From positions 497,597-561,596 of the forward strand of contig CH002050.1 of the NCBI GenBank assembly GCA_000149265.1: a DNA stretch of 64,000 nucleotides, given 5' to 3'. The notes under the pieces are model-generated. The model ran no database searches, had not been told where the DNA came from, and saw only the letters and a program-made list of their open reading frames with translations. The translations under genes and the position numbers were made by a program. The number at the start of each line of letters is the position of its first letter. Within the stretch, counting starts at the first letter, position 1. Below, one piece after another: positions 33,601 to 45,700 of the stretch. Source of the stretch: Ciona savignyi. Its lineage: Eukaryota; Chordata; Ascidiacea; Phlebobranchia; Cionidae.

Positions 33601-36149
33601 ACATATGCGGACTTGCAAATAAAAACTGTCGTAGTGACGAAACTTCAATGGATTCGAAACTGAGTTCAGTACCATGGTGTCTTCGGTATGATGTCAAGAT
33701 ATTGTTGTCGTTTTCTGTAGCAGCTTTGGTCAAACGATTTTCCTTTTTATTAATTTAACGGTAAGGAAAATACCTCACTTTCATCTTAAATTATAGAAAG
33801 TCCAATACCTATTTAAGCTTAATGCGGAACATTAAATATGTAATTCCCAAATTACTGCGTTTTTCAAAGTGTGTGCAATAGCACACCGTTAAAAAACGCA
33901 AATGAAGTAACAACAGTAAATTTATCGTATTTCCCCCCTAATTCTAAAAATAAAATGACCAAGAATAATTTTTTGTGACTGCTTAATATATACATATGTA
34001 TATAATTCCTTGTTAATCCAGTCTTACGAGAACTATTTTGAGTATGCGTCTTACTAATTTGAGAAGTAAACAGCCTCTGGCAAAAAATAAGTCACGTTGT
34101 ATATCTTCGTTCCACCAAACCAATCACGGTGACAAAGGTGTTACTAAAATAAACGAATGGCCATTCTATAAATATGTCGCTTGCCCTAACGATTCATAAC
34201 AGTTCGACGATTCATTTACTCAAGTGTTTCAAATATTTTCTAAAATATCAGTGACAGTTGGTGTGTAAAAGTATAATTCCTCCATTGGGTTGTAATGATT
34301 ACTGTATTTACATTGGAACGTACTAGTAAGCGGTCGTATCCTGCTGTGTTCTTACTGGGTTTACGAATACAAAGTTGGGCGTAAACTAAAGGTCTTATAC
34401 GCAAACTCTAGAATTGTTACAGATGTGCAAAAAAGAGCAGGACCACCACTCAATTTGTATTTTTAATTATTAATAATCCATGCAGAATTTTACCTCATCC
34501 ATGTTAGTTGCGAAGAAATAGTTGTGACCGATAAATGCGTTTCCAGGTTTCCCGTATGCAAATGAGTAACCAATTGCAAAGTACATGATTGCACCGATAA
34601 CTAAAAAATATGTGTTTTTATTAACAACGTTTCGTCTGATTTGGTTTGCTGTTAAAGGAAAATCGTTTTTTTCGTCTTCTCGGAACTGTTGCTTAAGTAC
34701 TGTTAAACCGTACCAGGAAATCGAAATATATATACGAAATATACCGACGTAACCAAATTAATCTAATGTGGGTAATATTCTACGTCTTAATAGAAACAGA
34801 CCTATTGGTTTCTTAGAACGGTATTTAAGTAGTTTTAAAAACTAAGCATTTATATGTAAGCATCGTTGACAGACATTTACTTGCATAATTACGTTAAAGT
34901 GGAATTGTGTTGACACGATACAGTCTAGCTTCTCTGAGAAAAACTTTGGACTTTCGCTAACTTGTTGGTGTCCAATGAACCTTATTGTTATTGTAATCCA
35001 CCCAAATATACTTACATAAATCCAGAACATTTTTCATGATAATATTTGTTGTATTTTTGCTTCTTACGGAGCCTGCTTCGAGGAAAGCGAAACCAGTCTG
35101 CATAACTGAAACAAAAATATTTCATTTTCAAAAAATAAACCAAATAAAAATAAACCACTTTTTAAACCATTTAAGTAATTCTGTATGATTTTAAAATTGA
35201 AACACTTTCAAAAGTTTTTTTGTTTGCAAATGCATAATTTATTACTTGGGATTACATAGTTGATTCAATTTAAAAACAAGAAACTATAGAGCAGGGTCAG
35301 ATTTACGTTTGAAATTGTTGTATATTTAAAATAGCTAGAAACAATTTTGGTAAGGTTAATCCCTAAGATGACAAAATGAGAAAACGCAAATAATACTATT
35401 AAATTGGTATTCGCTTGGATTACCAGTGTTATTGCAGTATGATAAGTTGTATGTCGACTTAGAATATAAAATAGAATACTCATGTTTATCCCCATGAATG
35501 GGAAAACCAAGGGCGTTAACACACGGGCAATCGTCAGATCACTCTGCGCCCACCGCCGGCTTACCGGAACTATTGCAGTGTGTTGTGTATGATTCACACG
35601 TTTCTTCTAGTTAGTAAACCCCATTTATCCTCGGGGCTCAGGTAATGTTTGTTAAGTGCCTTAATTTCATAAGAAGTATGTCGACCTGCTTTAGCTGTTG
35701 TTCAACCAGTTAAACCAACTATTTAAAGCAATCAGATATGCTGGAGGTACCTGGCACTAGGACATTACCGACTAGCACGCGGTTAATCAAAAACCTCATA
35801 TTTTTTGTCCGGACGGTTTAATTCAACGGAACAACGGACATTTTTTTATCGTTACCGATACATATACGAATATATATATAAAATTGGACTTGGAGGCAAC
35901 CCCATTATTTGTTAAAAACTTAGCGGTCTAAAAATGGTTTGAAACAGACTCTTTTATTTTCGTACGATCTATCGCTTAGATAATTTCACTGATACGGAAA
36001 TGAATAAACAACTTGTGAATTCTGTCAACCAAAACTAATAAAAAAAACTTACACAGAATAAATATTCCGCATATGACCAGGAAAAATTGATCCAAATTCG
36101 ATTTTAGTTCGTCCAGGTTAAGAACATTGGTAGTTGAAATATTGCTCAT
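27614..36149 (-). CDS. AMT: ammonium transporter (Amt/MEP/Rh superfamily, Amt branch), ten exons
   Basis: Ammonium/ammonia channel of the plasma membrane. Exons (transcript order): 36149-36053, 35105-35016, 34600-34494, 33420-33228, 32140-31986, 31483-31246, 30411-30268, 29965-29838, 28522-28312 and 27756-27614, all in phase, 501 residues. [16 protein letters not shown] spans exons 1-2. [12 protein letters not shown] and the Amt signature [20 protein letters not shown] in exon 5 follow. The pore twin-histidines are present: H178 (in GVVHLTGG) and H343 (VHLGGGLAG). [12 protein letters not shown] and the cytoplasmic [13 protein letters not shown] are also diagnostic. The tail is NG-rich then acidic and ends HARTKL; it comes from an exon whose acceptor abuts a SINE. 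Paralog number (AMT1 subtype) cannot be fixed. Introns hold SINE, tRNA-like and hAT insertions. Confidence 0.95.
27759..28010 (-). repeat. SINE abutting the last AMT exon
   Basis: Reverse copy in the same orientation as AMT, with an internal deletion between GTAGAACCCATT and CGACTAGCTAGCGACC. Its 3' tail, read on the minus strand as ATCCTATTCTATTTTATCC, runs straight into the acceptor TAACAG of AMT exon 10 at 27756. Confidence 0.88.
28719..28966 (+). repeat. diverged SINE in AMT intron 8
   Basis: Order of blocks as in the main SINE: TTAGTTGCTAAGTGCATCGC (head), GATAGGGCAAGGTACTT, ACAACACTACAGTAGGTCCG and GTGGCGAGTAATCTAAC. Sequence is well diverged, so this is an old copy. Confidence 0.65.
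29989..30155. mobile_element. short non-autonomous hAT element in AMT intron 7
   Basis: 167 bp starting CAGGGGTGGGCAACTTTTC and ending GTTGACCATGTCTG, imperfect terminal inverted repeats of the hAT type (CAG...TGG.CAAC). Perfect 8-bp target duplication ATTTAGAA at 29981-29988 and 30156-30163. It lies 24 bp upstream of the AMT exon 8 acceptor. Confidence 0.88.
33560..33672 (+). repeat. tRNA-like repeat of the LAMP-intron family
   Basis: TAGTACGGTTGTGTGGTCGA, AGCGACCAATACATATGC and GGATTCGAAACTGAG match the family in order. It lies in AMT intron 3. Confidence 0.75.
35465..35662 (-). repeat. SINE 3' part in AMT intron 1
   Basis: Reverse copy from tail (AGAATACTCATGTTTATCC) to GTTTGTTAAGTGCCTT; head missing. 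Confidence 0.85.
35806..35935 (+). repeat. diverged tRNA-like repeat in AMT intron 1
   Basis: Weak match by order: GTCCGGACGG, TTACCGATACATATACG, GGCAACCCCATTATTTG. Box B is eroded. Confidence 0.45.
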
Positions 36150-36369
36150 ATTGATTCGTTATTAAAAACTTCGGCAGATCTATCCCTGAAAATATAGAAA
36201 GTCTATGCATTAAAAAAATTCATGTCTGTCTAAAACACACGATTTTTAAATTTTAAAAAACATAATTTTGATTTTCTGTCGCTTGCCTCAAACTAACCAG
36301 TCTTGCGGACGAACCCATGTAACTTGACCACTGCTTGGACTGTCTCGAAAAATAAACTTACTTAATGTC

Positions 36370-36530
36370 CATTTGCGTAAACTCTTTATTTTTATTGTTC
36401 ATTTTTATTATACCGAAATTTAACAATTTATTGCTTGTTTAGACGTGTTCTAAAGACTGTCGTTTTGCCCTTTTTCCTGTTTTCCGTATTTTTATTAAAG
36501 GTCCTGCTTCATGTTTTCATCGTGGAAACC
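36370..36530 (+). repeat. dispersed repeat of unknown class, copy 2
   Basis: GACGTGTTCTAAAGACTGTC, then GTTTTGCCCTTTTTCC, then TTTATTAAAGGTCCTGCTTC. It shares the last block with the copy at 44755-44880 and the first two blocks with all copies. Confidence 0.6.
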
Positions 36531-39065
36531 AAAAAACTAAACTAAAACTATATTCAATTATAAAAATAGGACTTAACGAGCAGAAATACGAGTTATATTC
36601 CTTTAATATCAAGACAAATGGAAAACATGACAAACGCCAGGTCTTTTTATTCTAGAAAAAGAAAGAAGGCAAGGACAACGGGTTTATCCAGTAGCTATAT
36701 ATATCCCTAATGCTTGTACGCAATGACTTTCAAAAATTAATTTCTCTCCAATATATCTCCGATATATATCGGTTGTAGTTGTAAAAATAAAAATAGTGTG
36801 TTAATTTACTGAGTAACATTTTCTGTAAAAAAACAAATTGGTTTGTAAAATGTAAAAAAGAATAATTTAGGTAAAAAACATAACCTGTATGAATAAACTG
36901 CTTTCATAGGTTTCTATGTAAAAGAACTTTATTATTTTTTACAGTGTAGAAAAAAATTATTAGTGGTGCAACCGAAATAATTTGTTTCAAGCCGTTTTTG
37001 GTTCATCTAAAGCGTAATTATTCCAAAATAATTATTCTTGTTGATAAATTGCTAATTGAACCGGACAACTGAGAAATGACTGTGCATTAATTGTTGTTTG
37101 GTGTATGCGGTGTTCCGTTACCCTGGTCGCTACGATTCCAGCTATTTGTCTGTGGATTGTTTACTGGTAAGTTTTTTTACGTGTAAACGTCTGCAATCTG
37201 TTTTCTTAATTTGCAAAATAAAATATTTCGAAAAAAAACTCACATGAAACAACCTTTTGTAGTTCGTATTTATGTGCGAAATAAACGTTTAATAATTACG
37301 ATTAGTTCGTTTAGAATTACAATATTTATACAATTCATGGCTTTTGGTATTTATCACGATACTGTGTAAATTTATAGAATTATTTTTTTTGTAGCACATT
37401 TACTGAGGACAATATATAATAGACACAAACTTACGTTTTTAAATTTGGTTTCATTTTGTGTTATTAAAAAAACATACCTTACGACCAAGTCCACAATAAG
37501 GCAAAAGGGATTTATGGCAATTAAAATGGTGGATAGAGATTAAAAAAATATCGAGAATAGCGAGTCAAATATCGCGATAATCGCGATTATCGGCAGTAAA
37601 CGTGGGGAATTCCCAAGATCTCAACTAAAAGTTTTAAACAGATTACATTGCGTTTCTTGTAGATAATAGAACTATGCATTTGTTTTTGAACAATGTTCAC
37701 TGACTTTAAAATATACTGTTAATGCCAATCAGCGTCGTCTTATAAATATTGAGTTCGTATTTTCTCCTAATTCAGTTTCCCGATAAAGCAATACGTGGAT
37801 GGTACGATAAGTACTAATTTATTAGTATCGTAGCTGTGTGGTATCGCGAATAGTGATATATCGTTGGAGCCCTATTTATAGTTTTAACTCATTTCAACTT
37901 TTAAATTAACACACAGCAGGCAACAATCAACTTTAAACTTGTTTCAAAACAACAAACTCTGTGATAACTATATGTTATGGGGTTAAGTGTTAGCTATGAC
38001 AAGCAACGAGAGGTTTTAGGAAATACCCAGCGGCACGGCTTACGTGTACGTTTATACTTTAATTAGATGGCTATTATGGCTGCGATCTTATCCTGAATTT
38101 AATATTCGCCTCTGGCAACACATAGGTCAACGTCAAATCAGTCGTATTTCTAAAGCAAATTTATTTGTTATAATGTAATGTTTCTGGAGCAGCGACAAAC
38201 TGATTCCACAACTTTATTATATGCTGTCTTCCTCATATTATTTACAGACCATTTATTCACGTAGTTAAGTTTTATTCCTATGTAAACGTAGTTAACTTAA
38301 ACATTATGGCGTACGCTATATTTTTCTCTTATTTAAAAGTGCCAGATTATGATTTGTATGCAGAGGCGTCTCCGGCATTCTTACTAAGTTATACTAGTAC
38401 ATATCCTAGCTGGGATCTACTAAACGGAACCGGCTTACAGGACCGACTCTTACTGATATATTTGTCAATGAACATATTTTAGGACATGCTCGTGGACAAA
38501 CCTGCATTATTTGGCCATCATAATGTTAACAAAGATTTGCTTGGGGGATATTAGATTTTAATTAGAATTGTTTTAAACTCATCAAAATCACTTCCTACAT
38601 TCAGTATGGCGGCAAACATGAGCACCAGTTTTTTAAGCAACCGACTAAGACTTTAACTGATTAATGTAATAGTGAACTATTATTGAAAATTTATTGGACA
38701 AAATTAAAACAGCAAAGGATTTATCGCCGTGGATGGAAATTGATACATCTAAAATTATCTCGTAAATTGTTTTGAAAATTATTCCGAAAAGTATTTTAGA
38801 ATCGTTTCTTAGTAAAGTCAAAAAACTGTTATAAACGTTTTCATAAGAATAAAACTTAAAATAATACTTATACTTATATACCCATGTTCTCATTTTACCT
38901 TTGTAAATGTGACATAGCAATTGGGATTAACCTTTATCTTTTTCGAAAAAACACATGGACTTAAACATTCAAAAAAATTAAGTGTCGTTTTTATTCTTAT
39001 TGTGGACAATATTTTATTACTGTGCTAATTTTTAAAACGTTGTGGGTTCAAATTGTTTTTATATT

Positions 39066-39120
39066 AAATTGCCATATTTATCGGTCGCGTTATCTATTCG
39101 ATTACTTGACCGTACCTGTA
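39066..39120 (-). repeat. tRNA-like repeat fragment
   Basis: TTTATCGGTCGCGTTATCTA and CTTGACCGTAC match one end of the family in reverse orientation. Confidence 0.5.
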
Positions 39121-39493
39121 CTGTAGTATTGATTCACTATATTAATGGTAGCATCATCCGCCGCCCGTGCTTATGTTACGGGCTAGGTGGATCTAATAAC
39201 AAACATAGTTCATAAACGAAACTTTCTGCTGCATACTGTTGATGTTGAAAACAATTCTACTGAGCAAAAACGGTAATAATTTTTATTTTTTTACTGTTAT
39301 TTTGCATGTGTTTAAATGCCTATTTTTTGCCAAATGTAAAACTTATCTGAACGAATATCCCGTGTGATTTATTTAAAACATACCAATGTTTGTGTGTATT
39401 TACGCAAACCTCAATTTTGTAATTAACACTAATCGTTAGGTCAAGTATTGTCACTTGTATTCCACACAACAGTGGATAAATACTCTTACAACG

Positions 39494-39604
39494 AACGGTT
39501 GTGTGGTAGCATGGTTAACGCGAGCCATTCATATACCACGCCATATATAAAAAAAACGGTTTTCGTGACAAGCCCATCATGGACTCGAAACTAAGCCCAG
39601 TGAA
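39494..39604 (+). repeat. tRNA-like repeat of the LAMP-intron family
   Basis: CGGTTGTGTGGTAGCATGGT, TTAACGCGAGCCATTCATAT, then GACAAGCCCATCATGGACTC with box B GACTCGAAACTAAG. Confidence 0.75.
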
Positions 39605-40182
39605 AAAGAATACATTTAACAGGATAATGCAAATCAAACACGTTGACGCGCCAACATAATTTATAGCGAAAATTTTGTACCCCGGGGCCACATACAGTTT
39701 ACAAAAACATATCGCTAGAGGTCTACTTCACGGTAATACACAAAATATTACTTGATCGTTATCCCCTTCACCTTATCGTGATATTGCACAGGAGAGTAGT
39801 TTTTCGGAAATTTTACAAATGTTGTGCCATGCTGTGCTATGATGTCGATTACAATGTTTATTGATAGGCGAACCTAATTAAAGCTGATTTGTGCGGAATG
39901 TGAAAACAAGGCGATTATCAACCGGTTTGGTTACCATGATTTTAGTGCACTGAATGGACCAGGGTCAGAATCAATTTCTTTTGGGTTTCTCTATATAACA
40001 ACAACTCAAAATATCTTTTTATGGAAGATATTAATAAAAATTACATGCGAAATTAAACTTTAAAAAAATCATCATTTACTTTTTTGCAGAAGATATAAAA
40101 CGTTTAAGAGATATGGAACACGTACAATCTCGGATATGATTTTTTTTTTTTATAAAATTACAGATATCTTCAAGGCTTAAGC

Positions 40183-40666
40183 CAGTGGTTCCCAAACTTG
40201 TTTGGTTGGCGGCGCCCTTTGAAAACTTTTTAAACCGTGCGGCTCCCTCATAAACCCAAAATTTTTAAACTGCAAGTATTGTATATTGTAGATCCAGACT
40301 AGCACGCATTTGGATAACCATTCAAACTATTCAAAACTATTCACCAAAGTGACGAACAGTCAATTAATGCAAAGCAGTTATTTGACAAACCATTATTCGA
40401 AAATCAATGCCACGTTTGTCAGCAAATAGTGGGAGATAACACCGAACAATGGATTTTACAAGTAAAACGAATGCTGTATGCCAGTGTATGGGGTTGTACA
40501 CCAGGCTTAAACATCTCCAATTAACGTTTTACTGGTGTAACGAACATGTACTGTAATTTTTGTGAGAAAAACAATAAATGCAGCAACTTCCGCATGCTTT
40601 CGTGGCGCCCCTGGCAAAGTCTCGCGGCTCCCCAGGGCGCCGCGGCGCCCGGTTTGGGAACCACTG
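40183..40666. mobile_element. non-autonomous hAT element, 484 bp
   Basis: Perfect 15-bp terminal inverted repeats CAGTGGTTCCCAAAC / GTTTGGGAACCACTG. Perfect 8-bp target duplication GCTTAAGC at 40175-40182 and 40667-40674. The subterminal regions are rich in GGCGCC. There is no coding capacity. Perfect ends and duplication suggest a fairly recent insertion. Confidence 0.95.
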
Positions 40667-41569
40667 GCTTAAGCAATAAAGATTCATCAATACGAGAGGC
40701 AAGGTCGATCAGATTAAGCCCGACACGAATCATAACAGGATCACATGATGTACGATCTGTGGCCGACTGGTTAACGAGACCAATATATATATACACGGAA
40801 TTCTATACAATAACGGTCATCATGATGTTTTCTAAACTTCCCACGGTTAAAAAATAAACCACCGATCTTCTGCATTCTTTCAATATACCTAGAATTATTC
40901 AACTAATGAAGGATCACTTATATTTGGAATCCGGGGACACTTTTTGACTAGTTGGTCAGAATTTTTGGTAGATGAATATAATAAATAAAGAAAACAACAT
41001 TTGACACGGTTACCATCTAAAAAAACAAAAAAAAATTGAATTCAACACAATAACTAAGTTATAAAAATCAAAATAAATTTGATTAGTAATTAGCATAATA
41101 AATGTCAAAGTGGCGTTCAATTAGAGGATTACGCTGTATTTTTTAACCATTTTTTATAGTGGTGTTTAAATATAGGTTTTACGGCATATCAACAAAATCT
41201 ACAAAAACTATTATCGCAATAAATTGTAAAGAAAACGGCGTCTTTTCTTAAATTATGTGTGAAAACACATTCGATGATGAATGGAACTAAAATAAAAAAA
41301 AATGTTGTCTTGTTGAACAGTGGGCCGCCATGCTTTATTCTACTATCACGACAAAAGTGTCATATTGCCGTTTAAAGCTAGCAGATTTTTTACTGCCGTT
41401 TACGGCGGCTGGAGATTACACAAAATGATACGAATTACGTGATCGCTACGCTAAAAGGTACTCGCAGGGCTTCATGTTATATCTAGTTTAATAAAAGCTG
41501 ATCTCGAGTCCCTTGTGGTTTGTGCCCGAACTTGAGTATACACGACATTTAGATAACTATCCACTAGTT

Positions 41570-41929
41570 CAGGGGTTCTTAAACTGGGGGGCGCGCCCCC
41601 CTTGGGGGGCGTGAAAGCTTCGCAAGGGGGGCGCGAGCATGACAGTGACATATTTATGTGAAAGTGAATTTTCGGCACTTGTGAGTATAAAGACAAAATG
41701 TCGTAACAAACTAAAATGCGAAGCAGATCTTCGATGTTCGTTGTCTTCAACAAAGCCTCGAATTAAACGACTAGTTTCCCAAAAACAGTTGCACCCTTCA
41801 CACTAAGCAGGGTAATGGCAAATAAATTATTGTTCTATTTTTCGTAAATTTGATTTTTGAGTAGGTGAGGCGTGAGCATGAATCACAAATCTCAAGGGGG
41901 GCGCGACTGAAAAAGTTTAAGAACCACTG
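41570..41929. mobile_element. short hAT element keeping the transposase C-terminus, 360 bp
   Basis: Termini CAGGGGTTCTTAAACT and AGTTTAAGAACCACTG form imperfect inverted repeats. The target duplication is CACTAGTT (41562-41569) / CACTAGTC (41930-41937), 7 of 8 matching. Subterminal GGGGGGCGCG blocks occur at both ends. An internal fragment codes for the end of a hAT transposase (see 41639-41806). Confidence 0.92.
41639..41806 (+). pseudogene. hAT transposase C-terminal fragment (55 codons)
   Basis: Open frame from ATG at 41639 to TAA at 41806. The product includes TYLCESEFSALVSIKTKCRN, then KLKCEADLRCSLSS, PRIKRLV and a final QLHPSH. This is the hAT dimerisation/C-terminal motif shared by Buster-group transposases and the domesticated ZBED5/FAM200-type proteins (F..L..IK.K.RNkL..e.DLR..LS...PRI..L...kQ.HpSH). 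The catalytic N-terminal part is absent, so the element is an internally deleted derivative. Confidence 0.88.
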
Positions 41930-42417
41930 CACTAGTCTAATCCCATACATAAGTGAAACAAACATAAGAACACTTTCTTCTTTATCCCACGAAGTATTGT
42001 TTTCCTTTTATTGTGAAAATATTAGTTTTGCGGCTACCAGTGATTTTTATTTTGTGAAATATCGCTATAAATATATCTTTACGTGCAAAAACTTGACGAT
42101 CCTGCTTTAGTCCAATCAGCAAGCTTTATAGAATTCCGATGGCAATGTGAGATAACCAAGACATGTAGATTTATGCTCACGCGATCACCGTAATAGAGCT
42201 CGGGCCATGACTAAGAGAGGGCCACATGTCATTTCAGCCACGCATAGAGGTCTATTAATTGGTTATAGGCCACTTCTACGGTTACCAAATTCAAATAAAC
42301 GAGAAAAGGATTATAATGCTGCAGAGCGGTCTTCGCCGAATTTTGGGTTCTGTTATCAAAAGAAAATTACCGGATTATTACCCACACAATCCCTGCATTA
42401 TATTCAATACAAAATTT

Positions 42418-42499
42418 AGGACAGGATATTCAAGTTTATCCCCGTAAATGGGAAAACCAAGGGGGTTAACACACGGGCAATCATCACATGTCGGGTTAC
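42418..42499 (-). repeat. SINE tail fragment
   Basis: AGGACAGGATATTCAAGTTT, ATGGGAAAACCAAGGGGGTT and CACACGGGCAATCATCA: the 3' 80 bp of the main SINE, reverse. Confidence 0.8.
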
Positions 42500-42748
42500 T
42501 ATATCTGGGTAACGCAAAGTGTAGTCGAATAATTTGACTTCTGCGGCTGTCTCTGTTGCAGTTATGGTTACAATTGTCTGTATTTGTACGAACAATATTT
42601 TGTAATTGATCCACATTTGGTGATAGTTTTTCGCAATTACATTGTGCGTTTCAATTTTCGGAGAAAAAATTGGAAGGGAAGTCAATTCGTATGTCAACGT
42701 AAATCGTGTCACGTTTTCGTTAATGACAAACGGACGTCGGCGAAACAA

Positions 42749-45700
42749 TTATCGCGACAAATGTGAATCCCGAAAGCCTCGATCACGAGCTTCGCGTTTC
42801 CTTCTGTGCTGTGGCTTTACACCGGAGCGATAATGGTCATCTCTATTGTCCGCATACACCGGTCTCGAATCCATCAACGACATATCTCTGCTATTGGACC
42901 TGTCTAAATCCGGTTGCAATCCGCCCGGAGTGAAATCTTTTCTCGTTCCAGGAATGTCCTTACGCATACCACGTCCTCTACCGCCCCTAGAGGCCGGTGT
43001 TCCACGCTCTACCTTTTTGTCCCTAGGTGGCGGTGTTTTAGGTCGTAGTCGCTCAATCTCTTCAGAACAAGCTGCGAAAATATAACTGAAGTTTGTTGTG
43101 CTTGAAAAGAATTGACGGATTTGTGTTAAACGAAGGATGGACAACAGAAGGTTTTAGGTGTAACTGGTTGGATATTCATGTTTATCCCATGGATGGTAAA
43201 ACCAAGGGGGTTAACACACGGGCAATCGTCAGATCACCTCACGCCCACCGTCAGGTTACCAGAGGTATATCAGTGTGTTGTGTGTAATTAAGACATTCTT
43301 TAAATTTAATAGAACCTGTATATTCTACTTGCTTAAGGCTATGCCTAGCCCAAGGACACAATCGATTAGCTAGCGACCAGTTTTTAATCTGCAACCCTTC
43401 GACTGAAAGGCAACGCACTAACCCACCAAGCTATTTCCTCAACTGACTTACACCACATACACCATACCAGTATATCGTAAATATTTATTAAAAAAAATGC
43501 GGAGGGAAAATTTAACACTGGAAAATGTCAGACTACCCTGTGTCCACAGGCGGATTACCAGAGTTATTTTAGTGTGTGGAATATAAAGGAAATATTGGTA
43601 GTTTTCTTAAACTAAGTATTTGGCCAAAGCAATGTTTACTATTTCCCTGCCCAATGCCACTGCCAAAATGCTAGAAGTCGAAGTCGCCTTTTAATCGAAA
43701 TGTTGCAGGTGCGAAACTGGTCACTAGCTAGTCGGTTGTGTTCTTGGGCAAGGCACTACTAAATCGAAGAAACATGTCTATCATATACAACACACTGCAA
43801 TAGCTCTGGTAACCCAACGGTGGGCGCGAGGTGATCTGTATCCCCCTTGGTTTTCCCATTCACAGGGATAAACATGAATATCCTATTCTATACCAATCTT
43901 TCGCCATACAGAAAAAGCTTTTGGATATGAATAAACTTAATGCCACAACAGCAAATTTTCACCAGAAAGGTATCCAGTCTTGTTCTCCTCTGTCACACGG
44001 AAATAAGCGCTGTAAGTTTCTTTGTCAAAATTGTTCTTGGTCAGTTGTGGTCCAATTGTTAGCCATCCTGGTCTTATTGAGGTGTCCCTGTCAGGAAAAG
44101 ATTTACTTGGTTATTACTGCAAGTACAATTTTGTTAAGGATTGTGTTAACAGGAGAGAGCAATTGGAAAATGAGAATGGAAGGATAAATGGCTGTTTCAT
44201 TCTTTATCTTGATGGATGGGGAAACCAAGTTGAATTTACAATTCACAAAACTTGCATCAGTTTTCGAGTTTCCTAATATTATTAAAACTTTATGGTTTAT
44301 TCTTTTCTAACCCATTAATACATGGGATTAATATAATGTCCGCTATGTGCCTTGCCCAAGGACTCAACAAACTAGTTAGCGAACAATTTAGATTCATCAT
44401 TTGGAAAAGGTTAAAAACAACTAAATACAAATCAAAACACATGTAGACTAAAAAAATGGAATGATAATGAGGGATGATGTCAAAAACAAGATAGGTAAAA
44501 CAGTGATATAGCTCATGGGGCAATATGTGTACAGTCGTATAGAGGGGAAAAGTTGTATTAAACTATTAATAATTAATGCCAAAACAGATCATAATAATAC
44601 CATACATTTACCAGCCCAATAAAAACATGCAACTTATATTTCTAGATCCTAAATCCAATAGTGACAGATTAAGTTATTGACTGGAAACCAAAACAATTTG
44701 ACCCTAGCTCGAATACTACTGAAGCAGATATGTACACGCCCGCAACAGTGTAAGCTTCCAGTTTTCCACAATGAAAACACGAAGCAGGACCTTTAATAAA
44801 AATTTGAAAAACGGGAAAAAACGGCAAAACGACAGTTGTTAGAACACGTCTAAAAAGGCAATAAAAGGTATAGTTAGACGTGGCCGTTAAACCCAAATTT
44901 TAACTGTTATCCCACAAAATAAAAGTAGGTTGCTGAATGCTGATACCTGGCCTAGGTGAAAAGTGTCCAAGAGTATATTAGGGCTATTGGTGTGGTTAGT
45001 GTATGACATACATAATAAAGACCACACCTCCCAAATAAATGCAATCTACGACGACCAAGACAAAAATGCTCGATGATGTGAAACATTTCTTCAGGTTTTT
45101 CATTGCTTCCTGGTTCCCCTTCCTCTTCTATAATTAAATCTATGAAGAATAATTTGTTAGCTCATCAGCTAAAAGTTAGGCCGAAACTGGCACTTAGAAG
45201 TTGTTTTCTGAACCTTCGTTTAAACCAAGGTGGGCAACATTTTATTCTTCTGATACGGCTCTTATTCCCTTTATTGCTACTGTAGTGAGTGCTTAATAGT
45301 TTAATACCCATTCATAGTAAAACAAATACAATATCACTTACCCCTTTATTTTACACAGTGTTGTTTATTATCTGTTAAAATCGGACTTTAGTTGAAAATG
45401 GTTGCCAACCATTGGTTTAAACCAATGCTTTTCAAATGGTGCGCAATAGGGTTTAGCTAGATGCACCTTGCATTTCGTAAATTTACGACAGAGTTTAGTT
45501 TAGTTATTTATTTTTTGCCCCAGTTTTTAAAAATGGCAAACGAATATAATCTTGATACAGGAACGGGAAAAGACGGCAAAACGAACAGTCGTTAAAACAC
45601 GTCATTAAAAATATATATAAAAAAGAACAAAAAGTGTGCATAGATCATAAATTACTATTCTTTTCCATTGTAACGTTAGTTCTACATTAACTTTTAAAAA

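Larger units (their letters stand above)
36150..42748. other. non-genic interval upstream of AMT and downstream of METTL14
   Basis: About 6.6 kb. It contains a dispersed repeat copy (36.37-36.53 kb), tRNA-like repeat pieces (39.07, 39.49, 40.74 kb), two hAT elements (40.18-40.67 and 41.57-41.93 kb) and a SINE tail (42.42 kb). 36.6-39.0 kb is very AT-rich with no recognisable feature. No host coding exon is supported. Confidence 0.5.

Noticed and set aside
38645-38920. 91-codon minus-strand frame
   Set aside because: Extremely AT-rich (Ile, Lys, Tyr, Phe runs), as expected by chance.
40521-40857. Frames of 91 and 103 codons on both strands
   Set aside because: They cover the GC-rich end of the hAT element at 40183-40666 and are not genes.
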